A stretch of 64,000 nt of DNA, taken from positions 3,886,481 to 3,950,480 of the forward strand of contig OY282383.1 in the NCBI GenBank assembly GCA_958295855.1. Direction: 5' to 3'. Below are positions 1-8,645 of the stretch, in pieces. Made by a program: the position numbers and the translations under genes. Numbering within the stretch: the first letter of the stretch is position 1; every line of letters starts with the position of its first letter. Under the pieces are notes generated by a model. It worked only from the letters and a program-made list of their open reading frames with translations. It had not been told where the DNA came from and did no database searches. This stretch comes from an uncultured Poribacteria bacterium (GTDB lineage: Bacteria > Poribacteria > WGA-4E > WGA-3G).

Positions 1-114
1 GCCCAGTGCGGTAAAAAGGGCTTCAATGCGTCGCCATTGCAGCGTAGATGAAACCGGCTGACTGAAAATCGCTGTCAAAGTCTTTTGATGCTTTTTGTTC
101 AGTCTAGTCTTCAT
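1..114 (-). CDS. hicA: HicA-like mRNA interferase toxin, N-terminal part
   Basis: The minus-strand frame opens with ATG at 114 and stays open to the window edge, giving 38 residues that begin MKTRLNKKHQKTLTAIFSQP and continue VSSTLQWRRIEALFTALG. This KHxKTL..IF..PVS...W..IEAL pattern is the usual start of one subgroup of HicA-like toxins, small double-stranded-RNA-binding-fold RNases of type II toxin-antitoxin systems. The catalytic His region and any HicB antitoxin would lie beyond the left edge. It follows the methyltransferase block on the same strand. It was too short for ordinary ORF calling. The family call rests on the N-terminus only. Confidence 0.6.
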   Translation of the reverse strand, partial: MKTRLNKKHQKTLTAIFSQPVSSTLQWRRIEALFTALG

Positions 115-280
115 GGACTTTATGACGGTACCCGAGAATTTTCTAAACAAACCACCATAGCGGGGCATAGTGTGTGCGGTTCCATGGTGCCTTGAGTGAT
201 TGATGCCCTCCATGAAGTATACCCGAAATCAGTTAGGCTGTCAACCGTTTTGTAGGTGCAGATACAGAGATGTGTGCCCC

Positions 281-2185
281 TCAGGAATCTGCCGGCGATT
301 CTTCCATCCGATAGAATCGTCTATTCAACGTCTTATCTTCTTCGCTCACGCCAAAATCCGCATCCTCTATTTCGGAGAGATTAACATAGAGTTGGTTCTT
401 ATCCAGCAGTGCCGCCAACAAGTGCTTCTGCTTTTCCACATCGCCGATAGCAATGAAATCGTTTCTCGATTCTTCCGGCATTTCAGCGTTGACGTACCAG
501 TTCAGGAACGAGTTTTCGGCGATGTCTTGCCAGAGTGTTACAAGTTCTTCGGAGGAGCGTGCAGCTTGGATTTTGTCCATATAGGCTTGGTTGTACTTCA
601 GCAGTTCGCAATAGATGAAATCACCGCCGCCCTGCCAATTAACCTGTTTGGAGATGCCGCCTTGTTCACCCGCAATCACTTTGTTTAATCGTTTAACAGG
701 AAGAGTTTCGGTGTAATCCATTTGTTCAATGCCGATATATTGTCTGCCCATTTTGTGGGCAACCGTCGCCGTGGTTCCGCTACCTAAATGATAGTCAAGG
801 ACAATGTCGCCTTCATCGGTGGAAAGCTGAATAATTCGCTCTAATAATCCCTCAGGCTTCGGATTCTTAAATACCAAACCAAGTCGCTTTAAATGCTGTG
901 TGCCATTCGTTGTTGTAGGTAAATCTGCCCATAAGGTAGTCGTAACCTTGCCGCGCTCCTTTGCTTCAGACCAGAACCGTTTTCGCTGAGGTCCTGCCTC
1001 ACCGGAAATCCCGAAAACTATTCGATTATCTTTCAGCAGCTCATCAAACACTTTTTTTTCATTTTTCCAACTACACCCCGGATTGGGTCTATAGACAACG
1101 CCTGTTTTGGGATTCACTATTTCGTATTGTTGATTGGGTCTGATGCCCTCAACCTGGAACGGATCGGCTACCCATTTCCCGCGTGAATCGTTATCCGGAT
1201 TCAAAAACTTCTGCTCATTTGCCGGTAAACGAAACGAAGTCCTATTCGCTTTTAAAACAGAAAGCCGTTTAGCATAAAGCAGATTATGAGTGTGTGCATT
1301 AGAGATAACCGCTGTATTGGTTACCGATTTGGTGGAGTGCCAGATCACATCCGCAACAAAATTCTCTTGATCAAAGATTTCATCCGCCAATACTTTGCAA
1401 TACTGGGCTTCTTTATCTGAAAGGCTTATCCAAAATAGACCGTCGTCTCTGAGAAAGGCCCAAGCCTCTTCTAATCGATTCCTCATAAACGTCAGCCAAC
1501 TGGAATGATTAAAATTATCATTATATCCGAACGAATCCTTACCAGTATTATACGGTGGGTCGATGTAGATTAGTTTGACCTGTTCGCGGAATTGCTGTTT
1601 GAGAGAGTGGAGTGCAATGAGATTGTTGCCCTTAATGATGAGATTTTCGCGAATTGTGCCGTTTTCATCCCGCTTGATGTCCGACACCCGTTGTTCGCCG
1701 GCTATCGTGTGGCGTTTCCAGTGGGTGAGCACCTTCGGATCGAACATCCGGTTGATTTCGTCTTGCGCGAGGATTTCGTTAAAGAAAATCTCTTTCCGCT
1801 TCTCCTCTTCCCACGCCTGTCCGCCCTCCAACACACAATCCTTATAGGGCCAGACGAGTGCCACCTCCCCGCGTTCGGGTAGGAATTTTTCGTCGATGTT
1901 CAAGCCGATCTTGTTGCGGAACTGAGTGTAGGAGTTAGCAAGGAAGTTTTTGTCGGTGATATAGTTAATGAAGGTGTTGTGGTTGAAAATCCAATGTCCT
2001 TCGATGTCGTCAAAAAACTTTGCTTTTATCTCTTTGTCGGTCAGCAATAACCTGATAAGCCCATGGTCAAGTTGCCATGCGTGGTCCCTGACAGCGGCAG
2101 GGATAAGTTCGCCTGCATCGTCAACAAAGCGCGGCTCGGTTTTGAGCAGTGCGATGAGTTTTTCGTTGAAGTTTTCTTTTGACAT
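281..2185 (-). CDS. mod: Site-specific DNA adenine methyltransferase, type III Mod-like (copy 1)
   Basis: This 634-residue protein is a beta-class N6-adenine methyltransferase: the catalytic DPPYNTG motif is near residue 209 and comes before the SAM-binding LDYHLGSGTT motif near residue 465. The segment between carries the probable target-recognition region. Residues 1 to about 235 and the last ~130 residues are almost identical to the second copy at 3895-5622, while the centre is unrelated in detail, so the two probably methylate different sites. An AGGGAGA ribosome site precedes ATG 2185. No Res (helicase/nuclease) subunit is visible in the window; it could lie beyond the left edge or be absent. 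Confidence 0.9.
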   Translation of the reverse strand: MSKENFNEKLIALLKTEPRFVDDAGELIPAAVRDHAWQLDHGLIRLLLTDKEIKAKFFDDIEGHWIFNHNTFINYITDKNFLANSYTQFRNKIGLNIDEKFLPERGEVALVWPYKDCVLEGGQAWEEEKRKEIFFNEILAQDEINRMFDPKVLTHWKRHTIAGEQRVSDIKRDENGTIRENLIIKGNNLIALHSLKQQFREQVKLIYIDPPYNTGKDSFGYNDNFNHSSWLTFMRNRLEEAWAFLRDDGLFWISLSDKEAQYCKVLADEIFDQENFVADVIWHSTKSVTNTAVISNAHTHNLLYAKRLSVLKANRTSFRLPANEQKFLNPDNDSRGKWVADPFQVEGIRPNQQYEIVNPKTGVVYRPNPGCSWKNEKKVFDELLKDNRIVFGISGEAGPQRKRFWSEAKERGKVTTTLWADLPTTTNGTQHLKRLGLVFKNPKPEGLLERIIQLSTDEGDIVLDYHLGSGTTATVAHKMGRQYIGIEQMDYTETLPVKRLNKVIAGEQGGISKQVNWQGGGDFIYCELLKYNQAYMDKIQAARSSEELVTLWQDIAENSFLNWYVNAEMPEESRNDFIAIGDVEKQKHLLAALLDKNQLYVNLSEIEDADFGVSEEDKTLNRRFYRMEESPADS

Positions 2186-2249
2186 GGGCGGTCTCCCTGA
2201 TTTCGTTTCGTGTAAGACGGTTAGGGCTCAGGGAGTCAACTTCCGTCGC

Positions 2250-3185
2250 TTATTTGGGCATTGGGCCATAAAGGTGCTGGTGCAGGCGTTTGAAAATTTT
2301 CCACTGTTGCTTTCGCAACACCTTGTCCAAAGCAACAACTTCGTCGGGTGATTTTTCAAAGACTTTCTCGCACGCAAAGGTCAAGGTGTGAACAAGCCCC
2401 TCCATGGGGCCTTCATAGTCACTATCTGCTTCACGGAGGCGAGTCCACCAGATGTCGGAATGATCTTCCTCTTTCCCAGGGTACTCCTGATGTGTTCCCA
2501 AACGAATCATATTCGCCGTGGCATCAATAAGGAGGCAGGCAACTTTGTAGGGTTCGCTTTCGGCAAGTGGACAGACTCCTTTAAACATTAGATCACGGTA
2601 ATCCCAAGTATCCATTCGGGGAAACGGCTCAGGTAATGTTTCCCACTCTGGAATTTCTCTGAGCCATTTCTGATTGTCCTCTGATTGCAGGTGGGGTGCA
2701 AGTGCAACGAGTGCCTTTGAAAGTTCCAGCGCGGCTGATGTCTGATTCTCCGCTGTCCAATGCGCCAACAGATCTGCGAATCTATGCATCAAGAATTGGT
2801 GCTCTATTCCTACATATTCAAGCATTTTGGGTTTTAGTTTCGCGGACTGTTCCCCGTGGAGTTGCAAGGCAATATCCAAGATGCCATCATAGACGTGCGG
2901 GTTGTCAACTTCAGGCAGGCTCAGAACCAAATTGATAACTTCATGCGGGACATAACGAGCCACATTCTTGAGGTACTGAATCTCTGGCCAGTAAGGAAAT
3001 AGAACAGACTCATAATCCCAACGGATGCTGTTCGGAGGTGAATGAAAACAGCCACGCTCGACAAGCGGTTGGAGCCATAGCGGATTTTCCAACCGAGAAA
3101 AAAAATACTTGCGAGCGGTTACTTTTTTGGTGGATTGCAGTGCCTTATTTATCAGTTCATTTGTTGGCTTCTTCCAAGATTTCAT
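2250..3185 (-). CDS. Hypothetical protein, 311 aa, in the methyltransferase block
   Basis: Not confidently recognised. The protein is soluble, rich in Trp, Leu and His, with an N-terminal FFSRLENPLWLQPL stretch and a carboxy end WKIFKRLHQHLYG that resemble parts of much larger helical-repeat proteins found in defence islands; it may be a short or truncated relative (inference). Its start overlaps the end of the upstream gene by 29 bases, suggesting translational coupling. Its last ~40 codons are duplicated, with an internal deletion, upstream of the second methyltransferase copy at 5683-5760. It is followed 64 bases later by copy 1 of mod, so the genes probably form one operon. Confidence 0.6.
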   Translation of the reverse strand: MKSWKKPTNELINKALQSTKKVTARKYFFSRLENPLWLQPLVERGCFHSPPNSIRWDYESVLFPYWPEIQYLKNVARYVPHEVINLVLSLPEVDNPHVYDGILDIALQLHGEQSAKLKPKMLEYVGIEHQFLMHRFADLLAHWTAENQTSAALELSKALVALAPHLQSEDNQKWLREIPEWETLPEPFPRMDTWDYRDLMFKGVCPLAESEPYKVACLLIDATANMIRLGTHQEYPGKEEDHSDIWWTRLREADSDYEGPMEGLVHTLTFACEKVFEKSPDEVVALDKVLRKQQWKIFKRLHQHLYGPMPK

Positions 3186-3792
3186 GGATACTCCTTAGTT
3201 GTTCAAGTGCGCTGCCTGCAGCGGTGTATAGGAAGTCGCTAAGTGTCTGAAAATGCTGTTCCACTTCATAAGACACAGCCATGTCAAAAGAGTCCACGCG
3301 TAAATGGGCATGGGCGCGAAACCACTTGATTGCGCTCCGCCATTGCTGGGATAAATGAGCGGGAATCTCCTCTTGGCTGGCATAACCCAAAAATGTGATA
3401 AAAAAAGAACTATCCGCCTCTGTGGCTCTATCGCGGCCCGCTTTGTGTTCATCAATGAGTTTTTTTATCTTTTCACATAAGTCATAAGGGATTAGATGTC
3501 TGTTTTCGGCGTTATCTGACGTATTGGATTCTGCCGCGCTCCATTCATCTTTCCAATCGTTTTTGAGTTCCTCCACGAGCTGCACATACTGAACCTGCAC
3601 TCGCTTGGTGCCTCTCACAGTCGGTACAAGGATGTTCATCAAATCCCTACCTGCATGAGATACAAACGTAATATAGCCAGGCGACTTTTTGGCCAGGATG
3701 TCCAATGCACCTCTGTACACTTCAGCAAACACCGGCAGTTGGAGCACGTCGTTTAGCCAGTCAAAAACAGTTTGTTGATTTTCCGTGAGCAT
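3157..3792 (-). CDS. Hypothetical protein, 211 aa, partner of the 311-aa gene
   Basis: Not recognised. A soluble, mixed-charge protein with no membrane segment. A GYITFVSHAGRDLMNIL stretch (residues ~38-54) followed by a KRVQVQY segment looks like a conserved helical core. The carboxy half is predicted helical. The gene lies between the two methyltransferase copies and overlaps the next gene, so the pair plausibly forms a cassette that was duplicated along with mod and then lost from one copy. A role as a defence or regulatory accessory is inference from position only. Confidence 0.55.
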   Translation of the reverse strand: MLTENQQTVFDWLNDVLQLPVFAEVYRGALDILAKKSPGYITFVSHAGRDLMNILVPTVRGTKRVQVQYVQLVEELKNDWKDEWSAAESNTSDNAENRHLIPYDLCEKIKKLIDEHKAGRDRATEADSSFFITFLGYASQEEIPAHLSQQWRSAIKWFRAHAHLRVDSFDMAVSYEVEQHFQTLSDFLYTAAGSALEQLRSIHEILEEANK

Positions 3793-3894
3793 TCCGCTAG
3801 GGTAACCTATCCTTATTCTAAACCGTCACAGGACGCGTCTGGTTTCATTTCCGAGTCTGTTTTAAGTTTACCCCATCTCAGGCAAAAAGTCAAC

Positions 3895-5622
3895 CTAAAT
3901 GTCAGTAGTGGCAGAACCATAAAACGCTTTATTCAACGCCTTATCTTCCTCACTGACATCAAAATCCGCATCCTCTATTTCGGAGAGATTAACATAGAGT
4001 TGATTCTTATCCAGCAGTACCGCCAGCAGGTGTTTCTGTGTCTCAACATCATCAATGGCAATGAAATCGTTCACTGCTTCCTCCGGCATTTCGGGATTGA
4101 CGTACCAGTTCAGGAACGAATTTTCGGCGATGTCTTGCCAGAGTGTTACAAGTTCTTCGGAGGAGCGTGCCGCTTGGATTTTGTCCATATAGGCTTGGTT
4201 GTATTTCAGCAGTTCACAATAGATGAAATCACCGCCGCCCTGCCAATTAACCTGTTTGGAGATGCCTGACGAGTCTCCATTGATTACATTAGGAAGACGT
4301 TTCAGGAAGATATTGATCTGGTCTTCAAGTTGCTCAATGGCTATCCAGTGACGCTTAAGTTTGTGTGCAACCGCTGCAGTCGTTCCACTCCCGGAAAAGA
4401 AATCAAGAACTAGATCTCCTTCCTGAGTCGCTGCGCTTATTATTCTGTTCAGCAAAGCCTCCGTTTTCTGAGTATCGAAATCCAGTTTTTCCTTTGATGT
4501 TGGCAACTGCTGAAAAGACATGATGTCTGACCATACGTCTCCAATAGCTTTGCCTTTTTTTATGACATCTCGCAGGTATCTTCGTTTACCTCTGCCATCA
4601 AAGTATCTTTCGCCATTCTCATCAACTTTATCAAATCGAGCGAGATATTTTTCATCATGAGGCACAGTGAGTTTGTTAAAGTAGAAATCTGGCATTTTTG
4701 AATAAAATAAGAGGGTTTCGTGTCCACGAATCCAATTTTTCGTCAAGGTTTTATAGCCCGACAGAACAGAGATATCCCAAATGACTTCTCTCTGGAAGTT
4801 TTCTCGCCCAAATATCTCATCCATCAAAACTTTGCAATAATGTGCTTCGTTGTAGTCAAGTTGAACGTAAATTGATCCATCAGAAGTGAGTAGTTCGCGA
4901 GCAATCTCTAAGCGATTCCTCATAAACGTCAGCCAACCGGAATGGTTAAAGTTATCGTTATAGCCAAACGAATCATTTCCGGTGTTGTACGGCGGATCGA
5001 TGTAAATCAGTTTGACCTGCCCGCGGAACTGCTTTTTGAGAGAGTGGAGTGCGATGAGATTGTTGCCCTTGACGATGAGATTTTCGCGAATCGCGCCGTT
5101 CTCATCCCGCTTGATGTCACACACCCGTTGTTCGCCGTCAGCCGTATGGCGTTTCCAATTCGTTAGGACTTTCGGATCGAACATCCGGTTGATTTCGTCT
5201 TGGGCAAGGATTTCGTTAAAGAAAATCTCTTTGCGCTTCTCCTCTTCCCGCGTCTGGCCGCCCTCCAACACGCAATCTTTGTAGGGCCAGACAAGGGCCA
5301 CCTCCCCGCGTTCGGGGAGGAATTTTTCGTCAATGTTCAAGCCGATCTTGTTGCGGAACTGAGTGTAGGAGTTAGCAAGGAAGTTTTTGTGGGTGATATA
5401 GTTAATGAAGGTGTTGTGGTTGAAAATCCAATGCGCCTCGATGTCGTCAAAAAACTTTGCTTTTATCTCTTTGTCGGTCAGCAATAACCTGATAAGCCCA
5501 TGGTCAAGCCTCCATGCGTGGTCCCTGACAGCGGCGGGGATAAGTTCGCCTGCATCGTCAACAAAGCGCGGCTCGGTTTTGAGCAGTGCGATGAGTTTTT
5601 CGTTGAAGTTTTCTTTTGACAT
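3895..5622 (-). CDS. mod: Site-specific DNA adenine methyltransferase, type III Mod-like (copy 2)
   Basis: A 575-residue beta-class N6-adenine methyltransferase with DPPYNTG near residue 209 and LDFFSGSGTT near residue 407. The first ~235 residues and the region from GISKQVNWQGGG to near the end match copy 1 almost exactly. The central region does not match copy 1, but resembles the equivalent part of the third methyltransferase at 28156-29685, including a shared DVWSDIMSFQQ stretch. The stop is TAG at 3895-3897. Upstream sequence 5623-5724 is nearly identical to the sequence upstream of copy 1, marking the end of the duplicated block. Confidence 0.9.
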   Translation of the reverse strand: MSKENFNEKLIALLKTEPRFVDDAGELIPAAVRDHAWRLDHGLIRLLLTDKEIKAKFFDDIEAHWIFNHNTFINYITHKNFLANSYTQFRNKIGLNIDEKFLPERGEVALVWPYKDCVLEGGQTREEEKRKEIFFNEILAQDEINRMFDPKVLTNWKRHTADGEQRVCDIKRDENGAIRENLIVKGNNLIALHSLKKQFRGQVKLIYIDPPYNTGNDSFGYNDNFNHSGWLTFMRNRLEIARELLTSDGSIYVQLDYNEAHYCKVLMDEIFGRENFQREVIWDISVLSGYKTLTKNWIRGHETLLFYSKMPDFYFNKLTVPHDEKYLARFDKVDENGERYFDGRGKRRYLRDVIKKGKAIGDVWSDIMSFQQLPTSKEKLDFDTQKTEALLNRIISAATQEGDLVLDFFSGSGTTAAVAHKLKRHWIAIEQLEDQINIFLKRLPNVINGDSSGISKQVNWQGGGDFIYCELLKYNQAYMDKIQAARSSEELVTLWQDIAENSFLNWYVNPEMPEEAVNDFIAIDDVETQKHLLAVLLDKNQLYVNLSEIEDADFDVSEEDKALNKAFYGSATTDI

Positions 5623-5760
5623 AGGCAGTCACCTTGATTTCGTTTCGTGTAAGACGGTTAGGGCTCAGGGAGTCAACTTCCGTTGCTTATTTGGGCATTG
5701 GGCCATAAAGGTGCTGGTGCAGGCGAAAGTCAAGGTGTGAACAAGCACCGCCTTGGTGTT
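5623..5760 (-). repeat. Duplicated mod upstream region with remnant of the 311-aa gene
   Basis: Bases 5623-5724 match 2186-2290 closely, including the last codons of the 311-aa gene. After GCAGGCG the copy jumps to a segment equivalent to about 2378-2400 (TCAAGGTGTGAACAAGC), so roughly 90 bases are missing. This is the decayed upstream end of a duplicated block. Confidence 0.75.
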
Positions 5761-5934
5761 TTCGGAATGTGGCGGACACCACAGAGAAATGCTTTCTTAC
5801 TGAAGCGTCGGCTTGCAGGACCGACAAAAAGTATATCTTATGCACATCGGAAATGCAACGCTTTTTTTAAGCGCGATAGCGCGGTTAGATGAAGTTTGAG
5901 AATTTAAATGGGTATTTTCAGCGGTGGCATATCG

Positions 5935-5949
5935 CCCCGCAAAGCGGGG
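5935..5949. repeat. Family A palindrome, intergenic
   Basis: CCCCGCAAAGCGGGG followed by TAAATGCC, the same form as the copies further right. It is the only family A copy in the first 35 kb. The adjoining 5965-5999 holds a family G repeat (GTAGGAGCGA... ATCGCGATGCC). The rest of the 5761-6240 gap shows nothing recognisable. Confidence 0.85.
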
Positions 5950-6241
5950 TAAATGCCTTTGCTCTCTTCAGGTAGGAGCGACTTCCAGATCGCGATGCCT
6001 TGGAGAAACCAAATGACCCAATTTACGCCCACCCGCAGACTTGGTTGTTATTACAATCAAGTTGCCCGCCCACGCAGCGGACTCAGCTTTATCAGCCGCG
6101 CCGTCTCCGCAACCGTTAGCCCCTTCTCAAAAGTTGAGCAAATCGCCACAACCCTATCCAAAGTCAACAAACATTTACGCATCACAGTCCTCCCGCAAAA
6201 AGATGCCAACTGACAGAATGCCATTTATGCCAAAAAAAAGC

Positions 6242-6270
6242 TTGACAATTTTTAGCATTTTTTATATAAC
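6242..6270 (+). promoter_or_regulatory. Sigma-70-type promoter
   Basis: TTGACA at 6242-6247, a 17-base spacer, and TATAAC at 6265-6270. A start site about seven bases downstream would fall on the ATG at 6277, so the first gene could be leaderless. Confidence 0.65.
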
Positions 6271-6276
6271 AGTTTT

Positions 6277-6477
6277 ATGAACTGGCAGCTGCCTATATTT
6301 TTAGGTGCGCCGAGGGTGATATCCGCCCCCATCGTTGAATCCATGATAGAGGAGACTTTAGATGAATTTGAGAGGCTGTTTAATCAGCTTCCGAAAGAAT
6401 TTGCACACGCGGTGCTTGGTGTTTTGGAAGTTGAATTTCAACAAGCGTTAAGTCGGATGCGGGCAAGAATTGATTAA
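6277..6477 (+). CDS. Small hypothetical protein, 66 aa
   Basis: Not recognised. The carboxy two thirds (ETLDEFERLFNQLPKEF onwards) is a strongly amphipathic acidic helix followed by a basic tail. There is no ribosome site before ATG 6277, but the promoter just upstream is placed so that the transcript could begin at this codon. In-frame GTG 6316 and ATG 6343 are alternative starts. It ends 13 bases before the next gene, suggesting an operon. Confidence 0.45.
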   Translation: MNWQLPIFLGAPRVISAPIVESMIEETLDEFERLFNQLPKEFAHAVLGVLEVEFQQALSRMRARID

Positions 6478-6490
6478 AGGAGGTTATATA

Positions 6491-6895
6491 ATGATTAGAA
6501 GTCTTCATATAAAATCAAGAAAACTGAGGGCTATGATTGCAGTCATTCCGTTGATGTGTTTCTTGATAATGATAATACTGTCCCCCCTCGGTTTTTCCGA
6601 CTGGAGAGAGTGGGTTGGCATCGTTTTATGTGCTGTTGGCGGAGGGATGGCTATCGCCGGTGGACTCACAACATCCCCTGTATGGAGACGTATACTTACT
6701 GCTGGTGGCGGTGCTGTAATCCTCGTCGGTGCTATCGGTATGGGTATCGCTATCAGCGATGATCTCGATGACTCCGATGAGGATGCGGTTTGTAGTCGTT
6801 GTGGTGTGACTTATAACCGAGATCTGGGTCATATCTGGATAGTGGATTATACAGATGCTGAGCCCTTGCCCGAGCCACCGAGCGACACGGAGTAA
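6491..6895 (+). CDS. Hypothetical membrane protein, 134 aa
   Basis: Start ATG 6491 is chosen because AAAGGAGG lies seven bases before it; an in-frame TTG at 6470 has no such site. Three hydrophobic segments (residues ~12-30, 38-55 and 65-83) are followed by an acidic, probably extramembrane tail with one CSRC pair that could bind a metal. The Gly-rich third segment (GGGAVILVGAIGMGIAI) is typical of a packed transmembrane helix. No family is recognised. It is co-directional with the small gene before it and lies within the inverted-repeat-bounded module. Confidence 0.65.
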   Translation: MIRSLHIKSRKLRAMIAVIPLMCFLIMIILSPLGFSDWREWVGIVLCAVGGGMAIAGGLTTSPVWRRILTAGGGAVILVGAIGMGIAISDDLDDSDEDAVCSRCGVTYNRDLGHIWIVDYTDAEPLPEPPSDTE

Positions 6896-7142
6896 GGCAA
6901 GAGTTCAACTGTGGTAATTGCGGATACAGTGAGTCGCTTGCCTTACTCCCGCCGGGTAAGAACATTTCACATTCTTGGTCGTATTACTAGGCCTCGTACC
7001 TTGTCCTTAAAAGGTTCGTATGCAGCAAGGTTTCCGTCCGGTGTGAAAGACACTTGGGCGGTTTTGCTTTTTTACTTTTTAATCTTCATCTAACCGCGCC
7101 TATAAGAAGAAAAGCAGACTGCACAACGGAGGAGGATTTCAC

Positions 7143-7161
7143 CACGCATTGAAAATGCGTG
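7143..7161. repeat. Family D hairpin CACGCATT...AATGCGTG
   Basis: Perfect 8-bp inverted repeat with a 3-base loop, followed by ACTAAACCTT. A related hairpin with a similar tail is at 43033-43053, and half-sites occur in the composite repeats near 48 and 49.6 kb. It lies just past the DUF1501 stop but lacks a T-run, so it is not a clear terminator. Confidence 0.5.
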
Positions 7162-7181
7162 ACTAAACCTTCCTACTACTT

Positions 7182-8621
7182 TTAAGACAAGATGTCGCGG
7201 ACGACGTGGCCGTGGACATCGGTGAGGCGGAAATCTCGCCCTTGGAAACGATAGGTCAGCTTTTCGTGGTCGATGCCGAATAGATGCAGCATTGTGGCGT
7301 GGAAGTCATGGACATGCACGATATTTTCAACGGCATTGTATCCCAATTCATCGGTGTTGCCGTAGCTAGTGCCGCCTTTGATGCCGCCGCCAGCCATCCA
7401 CATTGAGAACCCGCGGATGTGATGGTCGCGCCCAGTACCTTGCGCCATCGGTGTCCGACCGAATTCGCCACCCCAGATGACTAAGGTTTCGTCTAACATG
7501 CCACGCTGTTTCAGATCCGTGACGAGTGCCGCGGTCGCCTTATCAACATAGCCCGCGGTCGTCTTGATGGCATTCTCAATACCCCCGTGATGATCCCAGC
7601 CGCGATGGTAGAGTTGGATAAACCGCACGCCGCGTTCCGCTAACCGTCGCGCGAGGAGACAGTTAGATGCATAAGAGCCGTCGCCTGGCTTTGCGCCGTA
7701 CATGTCAAGGACGTGCTGCGGCTCTTTGGAGATGTCGGTCAACTCCGGCACACTGGTCTGCATTCGGAATGCCATCTCATACTGGCTGATGCGCGTCGCA
7801 ATTGCCGGGTCTTCCACCGTTTCATTGAACATGCCGTTCAACGTTTGCACGGCATCCACAACGTCTCGCTGCTGCGCTGTGTTTACACCGCCGGGGTTGG
7901 AGACATAGTGAACGGGATCGCCGGTTGAATGAAATTGGACACCTTGGAATTGACCGGGAAGAAACCCGCTATGCCACTGCCGCGTCGCAATCGGCTGATC
8001 TTGTCCACCGCCTGAGGAGATAAGGACAACGTAGCCAGGCAGGTTATCGTTTTCACTGCCAAGCCCGTACAGCAGCCACGAACCCATGCTGGGCCGTCCA
8101 GAGATGGCGGTACCTGTATTCATAAAGGTGTGCGCCGGGTCGTGATTAATCTGCTCGGTTCGCAGCGAACGCACGATACAGATATCGTCAGCGAGGCTTC
8201 CGATGTGCGGAAATGCCGTGCTCATCTCCTGCCCCGATTGTCCCCACTTTTTAAATTTGTGCGTGGGCCCGAGGCATTTGAGTGCATGTGCCTGGCCCTG
8301 GAGCTGCGCGATGGGCTGGCCTTCGGTGAAAGACTTTGGCATCGATTGCCCGTGGAGTTCCGCAAGTTTCGGCTTGTAGTCTAAAGTCTCTAAGTGCGAC
8401 GGACCGCCTGCCATGCAGAGGTGGATAATGCGCTTTGCTTTCGGGGGCACATGCGGTGCCGTAATGATACCGGGCCATCGTTCAACCTGCGGTGCAGCAT
8501 TGAGCAGCGACGGTGTAAGCAGCGTCCCGAGTGCAAGCGAGCCGATGCCACGCACGCTTTTCCCCAAAAAAGTGCGCCTCGTGAGGTGAAGATGGGTCTC
8601 TTCGTGAATATCTATAGGCAT
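7182..8621 (-). CDS. DUF1501 family secreted protein
   Basis: A 479-residue member of the DUF1501 family (alkaline-phosphatase/sulfatase-like fold), common in Planctomycetes and Poribacteria and usually encoded beside a PSD1 (DUF1549/DUF1553) protein, as here. A twin-arginine export signal is visible: RRTFLGKS at residues 15-22, followed by a hydrophobic stretch. Typical family segments are present, including HLCMAGGPSHLETLDYKPKL, WGGEFGRTPM and GRDHH. The substrate is not known. It is the last gene of a minus-strand run with the aspartic protease and the PSD1 gene. Confidence 0.9.
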   Translation of the reverse strand: MPIDIHEETHLHLTRRTFLGKSVRGIGSLALGTLLTPSLLNAAPQVERWPGIITAPHVPPKAKRIIHLCMAGGPSHLETLDYKPKLAELHGQSMPKSFTEGQPIAQLQGQAHALKCLGPTHKFKKWGQSGQEMSTAFPHIGSLADDICIVRSLRTEQINHDPAHTFMNTGTAISGRPSMGSWLLYGLGSENDNLPGYVVLISSGGGQDQPIATRQWHSGFLPGQFQGVQFHSTGDPVHYVSNPGGVNTAQQRDVVDAVQTLNGMFNETVEDPAIATRISQYEMAFRMQTSVPELTDISKEPQHVLDMYGAKPGDGSYASNCLLARRLAERGVRFIQLYHRGWDHHGGIENAIKTTAGYVDKATAALVTDLKQRGMLDETLVIWGGEFGRTPMAQGTGRDHHIRGFSMWMAGGGIKGGTSYGNTDELGYNAVENIVHVHDFHATMLHLFGIDHEKLTYRFQGRDFRLTDVHGHVVRDILS

Positions 8622-8645
8622 GTCTGATTCCTCCTTTTATAGTTG

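Larger units (their letters stand above)
5879..7099. other. Region bounded by a 16-bp inverted repeat
   Basis: GCGCGGTTAGATGAAG at 5879-5894 is repeated exactly as its reverse complement at 7084-7099, with nearly matching ATAG outside both arms. Between them lie a promoter and two hypothetical genes. No transposase gene is present. It may be a small non-autonomous unit or two copies of an interspersed repeat in opposite orientation. Confidence 0.4.

Noticed and set aside
200..688. 162-residue plus-strand frame opposite mod copy 1 (and the similar one at 3772-4269)
   Set aside because: It mirrors the conserved C-terminal codons of the mod genes and has no independent start signal.
281..5622. 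Complete type III restriction-modification system
   Set aside because: Two Mod-like genes are present but no Res helicase/nuclease gene in the window, so only methyltransferases are claimed.
7143..7161. Hairpin after DUF1501 as a terminator
   Set aside because: There is no T-run on the minus strand; the same hairpin occurs elsewhere as a dispersed repeat.
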